NCBI GenBank assembly: GCA_019637875.1
Contig: JAHBUW010000002.1
Span: forward strand, 124,001-188,000
Reading direction: 5' to 3'
Length of the DNA: 64,000 bases
Origin: Pseudobdellovibrionaceae bacterium
GTDB taxonomy: Bacteria > Bdellovibrionota > Bdellovibrionia > Bdellovibrionales > Bdellovibrionaceae
Notes under the pieces: model-generated
What the model saw: only the letters and a program-made list of their open reading frames with translations
What the model was told of the DNA's origin: nothing
Database searches by the model: none
Position numbers and translations under genes: made by a program
In this document: in pieces, positions 27,329 to 44,862 of the stretch
Position numbering within the stretch: position 1 is the stretch's first letter
How the letters are laid out: every line of letters begins with the position of its first letter

Positions 27329-29152
27329 TCAGTTCCCCGAGCCGCCGCCCTCAACGAAGGTCTTCAGCTTGTTCGAGCGCGAGGGGTGACGGAGCTTGCG
27401 CAGCGCCTTCGCCTCGATCTGACGGATACGTTCACGAGTGACGTTGAAATCCTGACCGACCTCTTCCAAGGTATGATCCGACTCTTCACCGATCCCGAAA
27501 CGCATACGCAGGACTTTCTCTTCACGGGGAGTCAGCGTGGACAGAACGCGGCGAGTTTGCTCGGCCAGGTTCAGGTTCACGATGGCTTCCGCCGGGTTGA
27601 TCACCTTTTTGTCCTCGATGAAATCGCCCAAGTGCGAATCTTCCTCTTCACCCACGGGGGTTTCGAGAGAGATCGGCTCTTTCGCGATCTTCAAGACCTT
27701 ACGGACCTTATCGACCGGCATGTCCATACGTTCCGCGATCTCTTCCGGAGTCGCCTCGCGGCCGAGCTCCTGGATCAAGTTACGCGACGTGCGCGCCAGC
27801 TTGTTGATCGTCTCGATCATGTGGACCGGGATACGGATCGTGCGGGCTTGGTCCGCGATCGCGCGCGTGATGGCCTGACGGATCCACCAAGTCGCGTAAG
27901 TCGAGAACTTGTATCCACGACGGTATTCGAACTTATCGACGGCTTTCATCAAACCGATGTTGCCTTCCTGGATCAGATCCAGGAACTGCAGACCGCGGTT
28001 CGTATACTTCTTCGCGATCGAGACCACGAGACGCAAGTTCGCTTCGACGAGCTCGGATTTCGCGAGGTCGGCCTCACGCTCACCTTTCCAGATGGCGGTG
28101 TAGGTGTCGCTGACCCATTTGTAGTTCATCTCGGTTTCGCTAAACAGACGCACGCGGCGGCGTTCGGCGTTTTCGGCCGTGATCGTGTACGAACGATAAC
28201 GTTGGTAGCTCAAGCCCGTGTCGCGAGACATGCGCGTGAGTTCTTTTTCGTTCGTCTCGATGATTTTCAGACGCTCAACCATGGTCGCGACGTCTTTCGA
28301 GAACGTGCGCTCGGTTCCGTCTTTGATCCGGCGTTTGAATTCATTCAAACGGTTCACCAAGTTACGGAACTTGATGACGATACGGTTGATCGTCTTCCGG
28401 TTGAAGTTCACGCTTTCGAAGTTCGCCATCAACGCTTCGTTGTGAACGGCGAGTTCGCGCAACGCTTTTTCACGCGCGGGCGTATTGGTTTCCTCTTTGC
28501 GCAGGATTTCGAAGTACGGGGCGGCGATCGCTTGGTACTCTTTCACCTTGCCGATCAGTTCGTGAATCTTATCCACGTACTCTTTTTCGTCGTACTGGGT
28601 GTCTTCATCCTCGAGACCGCGGAAGATCGCTTTGACCTTGATGCGGCCTTCGTCGAGGCGTTTACCCAGCTGGATGATTTCCAAAGTACCGATCGGCGAC
28701 ATCAGGATCGCGCGGACGATCTCGCGCTCCCCTTTTTCGATACGACGGGCGATCTCGACTTCCCCTTCACGGGTCAGCAGCGAGACGGAGCCCATCTTAC
28801 GCAGGTAAAGACGTACGGGGTCATTGCCCTTAACGTCTTCGCTTTCGGCCTTTTCATCTTCATCGGCTTCTTCGTCTTCTTTGTCGGGGTCGCCAAGGAA
28901 GGCTTCGCGCTCCTCATCCGACTTTGCCATTTCGGTGTGATCGGGAATGACCACGCCGTTGGCTTCCAACGTGTGCATGAAAATATCGAGCACGGATGCC
29001 GCGATAATTTCTGCGGGCAGGCCTTCATTGATCTCTTCGATCGTCAGGCTGCCTTTGTCCTTCGCCATTTTCAGGAAGCGCTGAGCTTCCTCGCGCATGA
29101 GCGCTTCTTGTTCGGCGACGGTCAGCTCTTTCAGCTCTACGTTCTTTTCCAT
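27329..29152 (-). CDS. rpoD: Primary RNA polymerase sigma factor RpoD
   Basis: A 607-residue housekeeping sigma-70. An acidic region 1.1 ([17 protein letters not shown] near residues 90-108) leads to region 1.2 ([21 protein letters not shown]). Region 2 has [40 protein letters not shown] and [13 protein letters not shown]. Region 4 has the [30 protein letters not shown] helix-turn-helix that reads the -35 box. The ATG at 29152 is chosen over 29158 because the ribosome site AAGGA is correctly spaced only to the second one. It is the last gene of the macromolecular synthesis operon, 13 bp after dnaG. Confidence 0.97.
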   Translation of the reverse strand: MEKNVELKELTVAEQEALMREEAQRFLKMAKDKGSLTIEEINEGLPAEIIAASVLDIFMHTLEANGVVIPDHTEMAKSDEEREAFLGDPDKEDEEADEDEKAESEDVKGNDPVRLYLRKMGSVSLLTREGEVEIARRIEKGEREIVRAILMSPIGTLEIIQLGKRLDEGRIKVKAIFRGLEDEDTQYDEKEYVDKIHELIGKVKEYQAIAAPYFEILRKEETNTPAREKALRELAVHNEALMANFESVNFNRKTINRIVIKFRNLVNRLNEFKRRIKDGTERTFSKDVATMVERLKIIETNEKELTRMSRDTGLSYQRYRSYTITAENAERRRVRLFSETEMNYKWVSDTYTAIWKGEREADLAKSELVEANLRLVVSIAKKYTNRGLQFLDLIQEGNIGLMKAVDKFEYRRGYKFSTYATWWIRQAITRAIADQARTIRIPVHMIETINKLARTSRNLIQELGREATPEEIAERMDMPVDKVRKVLKIAKEPISLETPVGEEEDSHLGDFIEDKKVINPAEAIVNLNLAEQTRRVLSTLTPREEKVLRMRFGIGEESDHTLEEVGQDFNVTRERIRQIEAKALRKLRHPSRSNKLKTFVEGGGSGN

Positions 29153-29165
29153 CGACATCCTTCGT

Positions 29166-31133
29166 TTATTCCGCGTCTTTCGAAAGGGATTTCAGCGAAT
29201 TTTTCATCAGGGCCATGCGCTCACGCTGCAAAGCCATGAGTTGTTCTAATTTTTCAGAAGAAGATTGAATCCTCAGCTCAGCGGTCAGTCGGTCGATTTG
29301 TCGTTTCAATCCGTCAGCTCGCACGCGTCTCACACAATCCCTTAGAAGATCGGATTCGAATTCCGAATTATCGGCATCCGATCCGGACTCACCCGCTCCG
29401 CTCGGAGCGAGGTACATGCCGATCACTTTTTCCGATTCGAACACGACACCGGCGTCATCAACAAGCTCTGTTAGCAGACCCGCCAATCTATCAAAGCGCT
29501 CCGGAGAATGTCTACCGGTCTCCTCGATCCACGCAAAGATTTGCCTCAGCGAATCCGTAGAGAACTCATCGGCCAGTTTGTGCTGTTGCACGAACTCAAA
29601 GTTGGCACGATTTTTTAAAACCAAACTCAGCAGCAGACGTTCCCCCTTCGAGGCTCCCTTCAGCGTAAATCGCGGACCTGATTGGCCCTGATTTTGCTGT
29701 ACCGGCGCGGCCTGCGCGGGAGAGGCCGGGATTTCCGCTCCCCTGGCGGCAACGGGCGAGGTCGCCACTCCCGTGGGGGGCCTTGTCATTCCCGGTTTCA
29801 GTGCGGGACCACGCGTGGAACCACCCGGTGCCTGCGTGTGTGACAGCGTCCTCTTCAGATCCGGCAGATTCATCTGCACGCGCTGAGCGAGGTCTTTCAG
29901 GTACATTTCCCTGAGCCTTGCATCCTGCATACCATCGAGAATCGGTTGCAACTTCTCAATCAAAGCGAGCTTTTCCGTCGCGGCTCCCCTGAAGTTGAGA
30001 GTCCAAAGGTGCAGGCAAAGGTTAAAAAGATCCGGTGCGCCATCCAGGAGTTGGTTCAGCGCCTCAACCCCCTTGGCCTTGATGAACTCGTCGGGATCGA
30101 GTTTTTCGGGCAAAGTCAGCCCTCGCGGACGAAGACCCGCCTTCAACAGAATCGGGAGCGACTTTTCAGCGGCATTTTGCCCCGCCGCATCCCCGTCGAA
30201 AAGGACGGTGATGTTCGGGGTGATCTTACGGATGGCGTGGGCATGATCCAGGGTCAGCGCGGTCCCGAGCGTCGCCGCCAGGTTACGGATGCCCGCCTGG
30301 AACATCGCGATCAGATCCATGTAGCCTTCGACGACGATGACGTGATCTTCGCTGCGAATGTAGCGCGCCGTCTGGTCCAGGCCGTACAAGACCTTTCCCT
30401 TGTGAAAGAGCGGCGTATCCGGCGAGTTCAAATACTTCGGCTCGCCTTTTTCCAGAAGACGTCCGCCGAAACCGATGACTTCCCCGGTCACTTTGCGGAT
30501 CGGGAACATCACCCGCTCGCGAAAAAGATCGTAATGCCCTTGGCTTCCCTTACGCGGACGTACGAGCCCGGCCTGCTCGGCAATTTCCAATTGCACGCCG
30601 CGATTTTTCAGAAACGGCGCGAGCCCCTCCCAAGCGGAGGTCGCGTAGCCAAGACCGAAGGTCTCTTGCGTTTCCGGACTGAGGCCACGTTTTTCAAAGT
30701 AAAGAACCGCCGCGTGATCTGCGCTCGCGTTTTTCACCTGATCGCGAAAGTAAGTCTGCGCCAGCTCGTTCGCTTTCGCGATCTGGCGCCGACGCTCGGC
30801 CTGACGCTCCTCTTCGCTCGAGATCTTACGATCTTCGACGGGCATGGGAATCCGCGCACGTCCCGCCAGGAATTCGATCGCTTCGGGGAAGGTCATCCCG
30901 TGGTAGTCCTTCATGAAGCCGATCAGGTTGCCGCTCTTTTTACAGCCGAAGCAGTGATACAGTTGTTTGGTTTGCGAAACGGAAAAGGAGGCCGTCTTCT
31001 CCTTGTGGTCAGGAAAAGGACAGCGGCCCATGAAGCCCCCCGAAGAGGACTTCAGCTGAGTCGTTTCAGAGATGATATCCACGAGGTCGGTCGCGTCAGT
31101 GACCTGCTGGATAAAGCTCTCGGGAAAGCGCAT
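29166..31133 (-). CDS. dnaG: DNA primase DnaG
   Basis: A 655-residue primase that lays RNA primers at the replication fork. The CHC2 zinc finger has C38, H43, C61 and C64 (the CPFPDH form, two residues longer than the common CPFH). The TOPRIM catalytic core shows [15 protein letters not shown] and the [12 protein letters not shown] metal site. A Pro/Gly/Ala-rich linker (about residues 440-490) leads to a C-terminal helicase-interacting domain. AAAAGGAGCCG precedes the ATG. It lies between yqeY and rpoD on one transcript. Confidence 0.97.
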   Translation of the reverse strand: MRFPESFIQQVTDATDLVDIISETTQLKSSSGGFMGRCPFPDHKEKTASFSVSQTKQLYHCFGCKKSGNLIGFMKDYHGMTFPEAIEFLAGRARIPMPVEDRKISSEEERQAERRRQIAKANELAQTYFRDQVKNASADHAAVLYFEKRGLSPETQETFGLGYATSAWEGLAPFLKNRGVQLEIAEQAGLVRPRKGSQGHYDLFRERVMFPIRKVTGEVIGFGGRLLEKGEPKYLNSPDTPLFHKGKVLYGLDQTARYIRSEDHVIVVEGYMDLIAMFQAGIRNLAATLGTALTLDHAHAIRKITPNITVLFDGDAAGQNAAEKSLPILLKAGLRPRGLTLPEKLDPDEFIKAKGVEALNQLLDGAPDLFNLCLHLWTLNFRGAATEKLALIEKLQPILDGMQDARLREMYLKDLAQRVQMNLPDLKRTLSHTQAPGGSTRGPALKPGMTRPPTGVATSPVAARGAEIPASPAQAAPVQQNQGQSGPRFTLKGASKGERLLLSLVLKNRANFEFVQQHKLADEFSTDSLRQIFAWIEETGRHSPERFDRLAGLLTELVDDAGVVFESEKVIGMYLAPSGAGESGSDADNSEFESDLLRDCVRRVRADGLKRQIDRLTAELRIQSSSEKLEQLMALQRERMALMKNSLKSLSKDAE

Positions 31134-31180
31134 CGGCTCCTTTTAGTTGAGCGCCGCCCTGAGCGACGCCCGAGGGGGAC

Positions 31181-31627
31181 TTAGGCCAGTTTCGCTTTAA
31201 TCAGCTCGCTGACGAGCTTGTTGTCGGCGGCACCCGCGGTCTTCGCGGAGACGGCCTTCATGACGGTTCCCATGTCTTTGATCGACTTTGCTCCCGTCTC
31301 GGCGATGACTTCCGTGACGATTTTTTCGATCTGCTCTTTGCTCATCTGCGCGGGCAAATAAGTCTCGAGGACTTTGAGCTCCGTCGCTTCTTTGTCCACC
31401 AGGTCTTGGCGACCGGCGGTCTGGAATTGTTCGATGGATTCTTTGCGTTGTTTCACGAGTTTTTTGATCACGGCGAGAACGTCGTCTTCGGTGATCGGGT
31501 TCGGACGGCTGTCGATCTCGCGATTTTTAATCGCGCTTTGCAGGCCACGGATCGCGTCCAAACGGACTTGGTCCTTTTCGCGCATCGCAGCTTTCATGTC
31601 GTTCATGATCTGTTCGCGGATTTGCAT
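31181..31627 (-). CDS. GatB/YqeY domain protein
   Basis: A 148-residue YqeY-type protein. The sequence from MNDMKAAMREKDQVRLDAIRGLQSAIKNREID through VIKKLVKQRKESIEQFQTAGR and AGAADNKLVSELIKAKL follows the family closely. It is related to the tRNA-binding tail domain of the GatB amidotransferase subunit; its exact role is unknown. It is set between rpsU and dnaG, as in many bacteria. GAGG precedes the ATG, and a terminator-like hairpin stands just upstream, after rpsU. Confidence 0.93.
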   Translation of the reverse strand: MQIREQIMNDMKAAMREKDQVRLDAIRGLQSAIKNREIDSRPNPITEDDVLAVIKKLVKQRKESIEQFQTAGRQDLVDKEATELKVLETYLPAQMSKEQIEKIVTEVIAETGAKSIKDMGTVMKAVSAKTAGAADNKLVSELIKAKLA

Positions 31628-31663
31628 AGGGAACCTCGTTTCGCAATATGGGGATGAAATTTG

Positions 31664-31696
31664 AAAAGGCCATGCAGGAAAACCTGATGGCCTTTT
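31664..31696 (-). terminator. Hairpin between rpsU and yqeY (partial terminator or processing site)
   Basis: AAAAGGCCAT (31664-31673) pairs with ATGGCCTTTT (31687-31696), and inside it CAGG/CCTG close a loop of AAAA with one bulged base. On the minus strand the stem ends in TTTT. In E. coli a terminator and an RNase E site regulate rpsU against dnaG-rpoD; the position here is equivalent, so readthrough control is inferred. Confidence 0.75.
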
Positions 31697-31723
31697 ATTT
31701 TTGTCCTGGAAAAAATCTAGAAC

Positions 31724-31924
31724 CTATTCGCCGCTGCCACGACGCGATTTTTTAACCGCACGTTTACGAGCCGACAGGGACTTTTTCTTTAGACGAACGC
31801 TGGGCTTTTCAAAATGCTCGCGTTTTTTTACTTCGGAAAGAATACCAGCTTTTTCGCAGGCTTTTTTGAAACGGCGAAATGCGCCCTCAAAATTTTCACC
31901 TTCTTTAAGACGTACCAATGCCAC
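31724..31924 (-). CDS. rpsU: 30S ribosomal protein S21
   Basis: A 66-residue, very basic protein matching S21: [26 protein letters not shown] then [19 protein letters not shown]. It binds near the anti-Shine-Dalgarno end of 16S rRNA in the 30S subunit. The start is a GTG at 31924. First gene of the rpsU-yqeY-dnaG-rpoD operon; tadA is divergent. Confidence 0.96.
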   Translation of the reverse strand: MALVRLKEGENFEGAFRRFKKACEKAGILSEVKKREHFEKPSVRLKKKSLSARKRAVKKSRRGSGE

Positions 31925-32020
31925 GGAGAATCACCTGCCTTTCAATCCGGAAGGTTTCGGGTATACAAAGCCCCCCCGAAAAGAGCAAGCTGAGAAGCCC
32001 TAAAACCCTGGAGTCCCCAC

Positions 32021-32503
32021 ATGAAAACCGACGCTGAGTGGATGGCACTCGCCCTCAAATTAGCCCGGAAAGCCGAATCCCGGGGCGAGGTTCCGATCGG
32101 CGCCCTCCTGGTTCGAGATGGCCAGATTTTAGCGACCGGCTATAACGAAAGAGAGACCCTGCCTTCGGCCCTCGGCCATGCCGAGTGCCTGGCCATCCAC
32201 CGGGCCAACCGGCGCTTGGGGGCCTGGCGCCTCACGGATGCGACGCTCTATGTCACACTTGAGCCCTGCCTGATGTGCGCGGGAGCCATCCTGCAGGCGC
32301 GTATTGCCCGGGTCGTTTACGGCGCCCGTGATCCGAAAGCCGGGGCCGTCGAGTCGCTCTACTCCGTCCTTCAGGATTCACGTCTGAATCACTGCACCGA
32401 ATTCACCTCGGGCGTCCTGGGAGAAGAGTGCGGACGCCTTCTGACCGATTTTTTCCGCGCCAAACGTCGCAAACCCCCGTCCGAGGGCTCCGGTCAGGCT
32501 TAG
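32021..32503 (+). CDS. tadA: tRNA-adenosine deaminase TadA
   Basis: A 160-residue zinc deaminase that converts A34 to inosine in tRNA-Arg(ACG). Zinc and proton-shuttle residues are H53 and E55 in GHAEC and C83/C86 in PCLMC; the adjacent VPIGALLV and YNERE motifs are typical of TadA rather than cytosine or guanine deaminases. GGAG precedes the ATG. A run of TCTTTTTTTCCCC follows the stop but with no convincing stem. Confidence 0.94.
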   Translation: MKTDAEWMALALKLARKAESRGEVPIGALLVRDGQILATGYNERETLPSALGHAECLAIHRANRRLGAWRLTDATLYVTLEPCLMCAGAILQARIARVVYGARDPKAGAVESLYSVLQDSRLNHCTEFTSGVLGEECGRLLTDFFRAKRRKPPSEGSGQA

Positions 32504-32627
32504 TCTTTTTTTCCCCAAGATATGCGAAGAGGCATGGAAGCCCCGTCTCAGGACTTGCTCCGCCGGGGTTTCAGGCGAGAATGTTTCGTCGAAACAGAAT
32601 TTTTAATTTGAGTCTTAAAGGGGCTGA

Positions 32628-34445
32628 ATGCTCGGCATCGAAGGTCTTTTTATCGCCGCTCTTTTTCTTTCGCTCGCGGCGAACGGCTTTTTCGTCTGGC
32701 GCTCGTGGCGGAATCGCGAACGCTTCGCGCGACGCGAGGACGAGCTGCGCCGTGAATTCGAGGTCGAGCTCGCCGCACGTCAAAGGCTTCTTCTCGAAAC
32801 TCAAAGCATCGCGAAACTCGGAAGTTGGGAGTGGGACATTCCCACCGACAAAATCACCTGGTCGGAACAGCTGTACAAGATCTTCGAAGTCGACCCCAGC
32901 AACTTCGACGCTTCCTATGGCGCTTACCTGGACCGACTGAAACCCGAGTACCGCGAACGCATCACCTCGGCGGTCCAGCGCGCGCGTGAAACGGGCGAAT
33001 CCTACATCGTCGAGCACGCGGCTCATCACTCTGATGGCAGCGTCCACTACATCCAAAGCCGCGGCATCGCCGTACGTGACGATCAGGGTCGCGTCGTCAA
33101 GCTGATGGGCACCTGCCAAGACATCACGAAGCAAAAATCCTTCGAAGAAAGTCTGAAAAACGCCCATGAGGACCTCGAGGCGCGCGTGCGTGAGCGGACG
33201 CAACAGCTGTGGGAGGCCTTGGAGCGCGAACGGATGGCGAAGGAAGCGAAGATGACCTTCCTCGCGAATATGTCGCACGAAATTCGCACGCCGATGAACG
33301 CGATTTTGGGCTTTTCAAATTTGCTGCTCGACCAGCAAGTTCCCGCCGAGCACCGTGCGCTGCTCGGTCGCATCAAAACAAACGGCGATCACCTTTTGCA
33401 ATTGATCGACGACATTTTGGATCTTTCGAAATTCGAAGCCGGCCGCATTCCCGTCGAAAAAGAAGATCTGAACCTGCCGCACCTGCTTCAAGAGGTCGTG
33501 AATTCGGTTTCCAGCCTGGCGGCGAAAAAAGGTCTTTCGCTCGCGATCGTTTACGAAACCCTACTTCCTGAAAAAGTGCAGACGGACGGTCTGCGCCTAC
33601 GTCAGATCATCACGAATCTGCTCTCGAACGCGATCAAGTTCAGTGAAGAAGGTCAGGTCACCATCAAAGTCGCCCAACGCGAGAAGCCCTTCGCGCGCGG
33701 CACCTCCATGCTTTCGGTCGAAGTGCACGACACGGGCATCGGTATTCATCCGGAAGATCAAGGAAAACTGTTCCAACCCTTCACGCAAGGGGACAATTCG
33801 GGGACGCGACGCTTCGGCGGAACGGGTCTGGGACTCGCGCTCTCGCGCCACATCGCCCGCGCCCTGGACGGCGAGTTGATCTTGGTCGCGAGCCTTCTCG
33901 GCAAAGGGAGCTGCTTCCGCTTGACGCTCGAGATGGCCGAAATGCCCGCGCCGAGACGGATCGCCCTCATTGGCCCCGGCGAGACTCTCGATTTCGCCAT
34001 GCCCGCCGAGGCGACCGCCGTCGTGGCGTCTCCCGCATCGCTCTCGCCGACGCTTCCGCCGTGCCGAATCCTGCTTGCGGAAGACTCGCCGGATAACGAA
34101 GACCTCATCCGCATGTATTTGCGCGCGGAAGGCGTGGTGATCGAATCCGCCGCCAACGGAGAAATCGCCGTCGAAATGGCGCTGAAGAACCACTACGACA
34201 TCGTGTTGATGGACGTGCAGATGCCGGTCATGGACGGACTCGAGGCCACGCGCCGTCTGCGCGCCCGCGGCTATTCACGTCCCATCTTGGCGCTCACCGC
34301 CCACGCGATGAAGGAAGACCACGACCGCTCGATCAAGGCCGGCTGCTCGGGTCATCTGACCAAACCGATTCAAAAAACCGAACTCATCCTCTCCATTCAG
34401 CACGAGCTGATGGGCCATCACCACGATTACCAACCCGAACTGTAA
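32628..34445 (+). CDS. Membrane-anchored PAS hybrid histidine kinase
   Basis: A 605-residue kinase with one N-terminal membrane helix (about 5-24), a short coil, and a PAS domain (about 60-170) with the PAC end YIQSRGIAVRDDQGRVVKLMGTCQDIT. HisKA has H217 in SHEIRTP; the ATPase has LLSNAIKF, DTGIGI and [12 protein letters not shown]-terminal receiver has its phosphoacceptor D529 (IVLMDVQMPVMDG). AAAGGGG precedes the ATG. The TAA stop is part of a TAAGGTAGCCGCT motif. The lipase downstream starts 22 bp later. Confidence 0.92.
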   Translation: MLGIEGLFIAALFLSLAANGFFVWRSWRNRERFARREDELRREFEVELAARQRLLLETQSIAKLGSWEWDIPTDKITWSEQLYKIFEVDPSNFDASYGAYLDRLKPEYRERITSAVQRARETGESYIVEHAAHHSDGSVHYIQSRGIAVRDDQGRVVKLMGTCQDITKQKSFEESLKNAHEDLEARVRERTQQLWEALERERMAKEAKMTFLANMSHEIRTPMNAILGFSNLLLDQQVPAEHRALLGRIKTNGDHLLQLIDDILDLSKFEAGRIPVEKEDLNLPHLLQEVVNSVSSLAAKKGLSLAIVYETLLPEKVQTDGLRLRQIITNLLSNAIKFSEEGQVTIKVAQREKPFARGTSMLSVEVHDTGIGIHPEDQGKLFQPFTQGDNSGTRRFGGTGLGLALSRHIARALDGELILVASLLGKGSCFRLTLEMAEMPAPRRIALIGPGETLDFAMPAEATAVVASPASLSPTLPPCRILLAEDSPDNEDLIRMYLRAEGVVIESAANGEIAVEMALKNHYDIVLMDVQMPVMDGLEATRRLRARGYSRPILALTAHAMKEDHDRSIKAGCSGHLTKPIQKTELILSIQHELMGHHHDYQPEL

Positions 34446-34500
34446 GGTAGCCGCTCACTTGTTGAAATGCACCGCATGACAAAAGGTAGCCGCTTCTCTT
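34444..34500 (+). repeat. Two direct copies of AAGGTAGCCGCT
   Basis: AAGGTAGCCGCTCACTT occupies 34444-34460, starting in the kinase stop codon. AAGGTAGCCGCTTCTCTT occupies 34483-34500, inside the start of the patatin gene. Both are imperfect versions of the perfect hairpin AAGGTAGACGCTACCTT at 6063-6079, keeping AAGGTAG, CGCT and the closing CTT. Confidence 0.6.
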
Positions 34501-35246
34501 CTAACGTCCCTTCCGATTTACGTTCGTGGCTGGAGCGCGGCCCCTTCACGCTCGCCTTGTCCAGCAGCTACTTCGGATTCTACGCGCACGCGGGACTCAT
34601 GCAGGCCTTCGAGGAGGCGGGCCTTCGTCCCGCGAAGCTTTCGGGCTCAAGCGCCGGGGCCCTGGTCGGCGCCGCTTGGGCTTCGGGCATGGATGCGCGC
34701 GAAGTGCGTGAACTTCTTTTCTCCGTCAAACGCGCCGACTTCTGGGACCCGGGACTGGGCGCGGGTTTGTTACGCGGCGGGAAGTTTCGCCGCTTGATCG
34801 CGAAACATTTCGTCTCGCGCTTCGAAGACACGCGCATTCCGTTCGAGGTCGCGGTGTTCGACATCTTGCGCGCACGCACGGAGTACGTCGGTCGCGGCGA
34901 TCTGCCCTCGGCCGTCGTGGCCAGCTGCGCGGTGCCGGGACTGTTCCATCCCGTACGCCGCGAAGGCCGCTGGCTGTGGGACGGCGGAGTCTTCGACAAA
35001 CCCGGCGTGAATCGGGCGGGCGCGGGCGACGAACGCATCCTGAGCGTGATGTTAGAGTCGGGTTCGAAGGTCGCGAGCTGGTACGAGCGCGGTGTCGCCC
35101 GTACCACGCACGCTCGCGACGAAAACTGGCGCGAGCTCCGGATCGAGGGACTCCCCCAGCTGAACTTCACGCGCTTGCAACTGGGACCGTCGGCGCATGA
35201 AGCTTGTCTGCGGAAGACCCATGCGGCCCTCGGGGTCCTCATCTAG
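34467..35246 (+). CDS. Patatin-like phospholipase with divergent oxyanion loop
   Basis: A 259-residue patatin-fold lipase. The Ser-Asp dyad is S62 in SGSSAGA and D172 in WDGG. The glycine-rich oxyanion loop that normally reads GGGxRG near the N-terminus is replaced by ALSSSYFGFYAHAG, so catalytic efficiency or specificity may differ. No signal peptide is seen. Bacterial patatins cleave acyl chains from phospholipids, sometimes in other cells. The ATG at 34467 lacks a good ribosome site and another ATG lies at 34476. It follows a sensor kinase on the same strand. Confidence 0.8.
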   Translation: MHRMTKGSRFSSNVPSDLRSWLERGPFTLALSSSYFGFYAHAGLMQAFEEAGLRPAKLSGSSAGALVGAAWASGMDAREVRELLFSVKRADFWDPGLGAGLLRGGKFRRLIAKHFVSRFEDTRIPFEVAVFDILRARTEYVGRGDLPSAVVASCAVPGLFHPVRREGRWLWDGGVFDKPGVNRAGAGDERILSVMLESGSKVASWYERGVARTTHARDENWRELRIEGLPQLNFTRLQLGPSAHEACLRKTHAALGVLI

Positions 35247-35311
35247 ACTTCACACATTTTAGTGGTGTCACGCGGAAGATTTTCGTTTGAAATCTCGCAG
35301 AGGGGGACATC

Positions 35312-36004
35312 ATGAAGATTCACCAAGGTTCGATCGCCGCCATGATCGGCGTTTTTTTGGTGGTTTTGACTTTCGCGTTCCAGAACTGCGCGAAGACCGG
35401 CGACACCGACTCCAGTTCCCCTTTTCAGAACGGACAGGCTTTACCCCGCGGCGAGGCGTGCACGGACAGTTACGCCATGAGCGCGGTGACCTCGCCCGTT
35501 TGTACGGGCGGCTATACGGTTTCAACCGCGACCGGAACGGTGACGGCGGGACAGCCGCAGCTTTACATCTTCGGCATCTACCAAACGGACGCCAGCGCCT
35601 CCCACGCGAACAACCGCGCGGGCGCCATGACGATCAACGTCCCGGTGGGAAGCGATCCCGTTCATCTGGTCTTGGTCTCTTACGAGCCGACGAAGTGGAC
35701 GATCACGGGCGAAACCCGTCGCGTGGCGCGCGTCCTGGTGGACTCCTACCGCTGCAATCAGGTGGTGGGTGTGAACACGGATTTGATCGAGTATTACTCG
35801 CATGACGGAAACGTCGCGGGCACGGTGACACGCGATCTGCGCGCGCAGCTCCTGTCCGAATCGGAACGTCAGTCTTTAAGCGAGGCGAATAAATTTCCCG
35901 TGATGAGTCGCATGGCGGGACTCTTGGGAGTGACGGTAGCGAAGGCTCAGTCGGTGTATTTAGGTGCTTGCGCCGCTTCGAGTACTTTCACGGCGGGACC
36001 TTAG
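35312..36004 (+). CDS. Secreted lipoprotein-like protein
   Basis: A 230-residue protein with a hydrophobic N-terminus (IGVFLVVLTFAF) followed by QNCAK. The Cys (C26) is placed like a lipobox cysteine but the -1 Asn is not canonical; this FQNC form is, in my recollection, frequent in Bdellovibrio-type lipoproteins. Mature part has three further cysteines and Ser/Thr-rich stretches. No recognised domain. GAGGGGG precedes the ATG. Confidence 0.6.
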   Translation: MKIHQGSIAAMIGVFLVVLTFAFQNCAKTGDTDSSSPFQNGQALPRGEACTDSYAMSAVTSPVCTGGYTVSTATGTVTAGQPQLYIFGIYQTDASASHANNRAGAMTINVPVGSDPVHLVLVSYEPTKWTITGETRRVARVLVDSYRCNQVVGVNTDLIEYYSHDGNVAGTVTRDLRAQLLSESERQSLSEANKFPVMSRMAGLLGVTVAKAQSVYLGACAASSTFTAGP

Positions 36005-36142
36005 GCTGCGAGTTCGAGAAGGTTTGCTTGATGAGAAACGTACCGGTTCAAGCAGAGAAGAGAAGTCACCCTGTGCTTTAATCGACGGGAGGGGCTCGCA
36101 ACCGCCTCCCGCGGATCACAACAAGGGAAAAGGCAGAACGGA

Positions 36143-36562
36143 TTACTTAACCACGCAGGTCACGATGGTCGAGAGCTTGCGACCCGCATCGTGGCGTTGG
36201 TACGCGCCGAGGTAACGAGCTTTTTCACCCGATTTTTTACCGGCGTAGAGGCCTTGGAGTGTGGCGACGACGTTACCGTCCGAGGAACCGTCGTCGATCT
36301 CGACGAGAATTTCCAGAGGCTGATACTTATACTGCGAAACGAGGTAAGCGGGAAACACCTCATTGTCTGAGGACGAACGCGACTCATTGATGTCAGACAT
36401 GAGTCTGTTTGATTTATTGTTCGCAATTTCAAAACTCACGATCGGCAGCGTGCTGTTGCTGAAGATGAGGCCTTTATAACATTTCACATTGAGATTAGCG
36501 GCGAATGCACTAGTCGAAATCAGGGTTGCTGCGGCGATGAAGGCAAGTTTCGCGAGTTTCAT
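36143..36562 (-). CDS. Small periplasmic protein, unknown
   Basis: A 139-residue protein with a classical signal peptide (AAATLISTSAFA-AN). Two cysteines (VKCYKG near the mature start, VTCVVK at the end) probably pair. The sequence alternates as in a beta-sandwich (LPIVSFEIAN, PLEILVEID, GNVVATLQGLYAG). AGGGAG precedes the ATG. Divided from the fibre operon by a 236-bp AT-rich gap. Confidence 0.68.
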   Translation of the reverse strand: MKLAKLAFIAAATLISTSAFAANLNVKCYKGLIFSNSTLPIVSFEIANNKSNRLMSDINESRSSSDNEVFPAYLVSQYKYQPLEILVEIDDGSSDGNVVATLQGLYAGKKSGEKARYLGAYQRHDAGRKLSTIVTCVVK

Positions 36563-36674
36563 TAAAGGCTCCCTTGTTTGTTGATGCCTTTCCCTATTTC
36601 AATTCGCGGGCCATCTGCCACCCCCCAACACGTTCGACATCGGCAAGAAGTGACTACAGACGAGTCACCATAGT

Positions 36675-36696
36675 CTGACGGGTGTCAGCTTTTTTT
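36675..36696 (+). terminator. Weak hairpin with T-tract in the AT-rich gap
   Basis: CTGAC (36675-36679) pairs with GTCAG (36684-36688) around GGGT, followed by C and T7. It points along the plus strand, where no gene ends nearby, so its role is unclear; it may block antisense transcription entering the fibre operon. Confidence 0.35.
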
Positions 36697-36798
36697 CGAC
36701 AATTCAATGCAATCAATTGTTTTAAATTGGATTTTTCAGATTGAGACGCAAGCGGTTGAAGCTCTAACGCCTGAAGTTGAGACGTCTAGGACTCACGT

Positions 36799-44641
<7,843 letters not shown>

Positions 44642-44862
44642 CAGCTAACTTATCGGAATGAGAGGCTGTCCTCTTTATCATCAAAATTTGGAAAATCCCT
44701 TTTTAGACTAGAGTCTTAACCTTCGTGAAAGCGCTCAACTCGACCACCGACGCGACGAAAACTCGGACTTTCAGCGTGTCAGCCTGAGCCGGACTTCGTT
44801 CCGGGACGGAACAAGATACGGTTCAAATTGACTCAGGACGGGTCGCGCGAAACAGTCAGAGT

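Noticed and set aside
32504-32627. Possible 4.5S/SRP RNA downstream of tadA
   Set aside because: The conserved SRP domain IV loop (GGTCAGG...GGAAGGAAGCAGCC) is not present; only a T-run and a G/C-rich stretch were seen.
36086-36111. Stem CGGGAGG/CCTCCCG after the lipoprotein gene
   Set aside because: There is no T-tract on either strand and the loop is long, so a terminator call is not supported.
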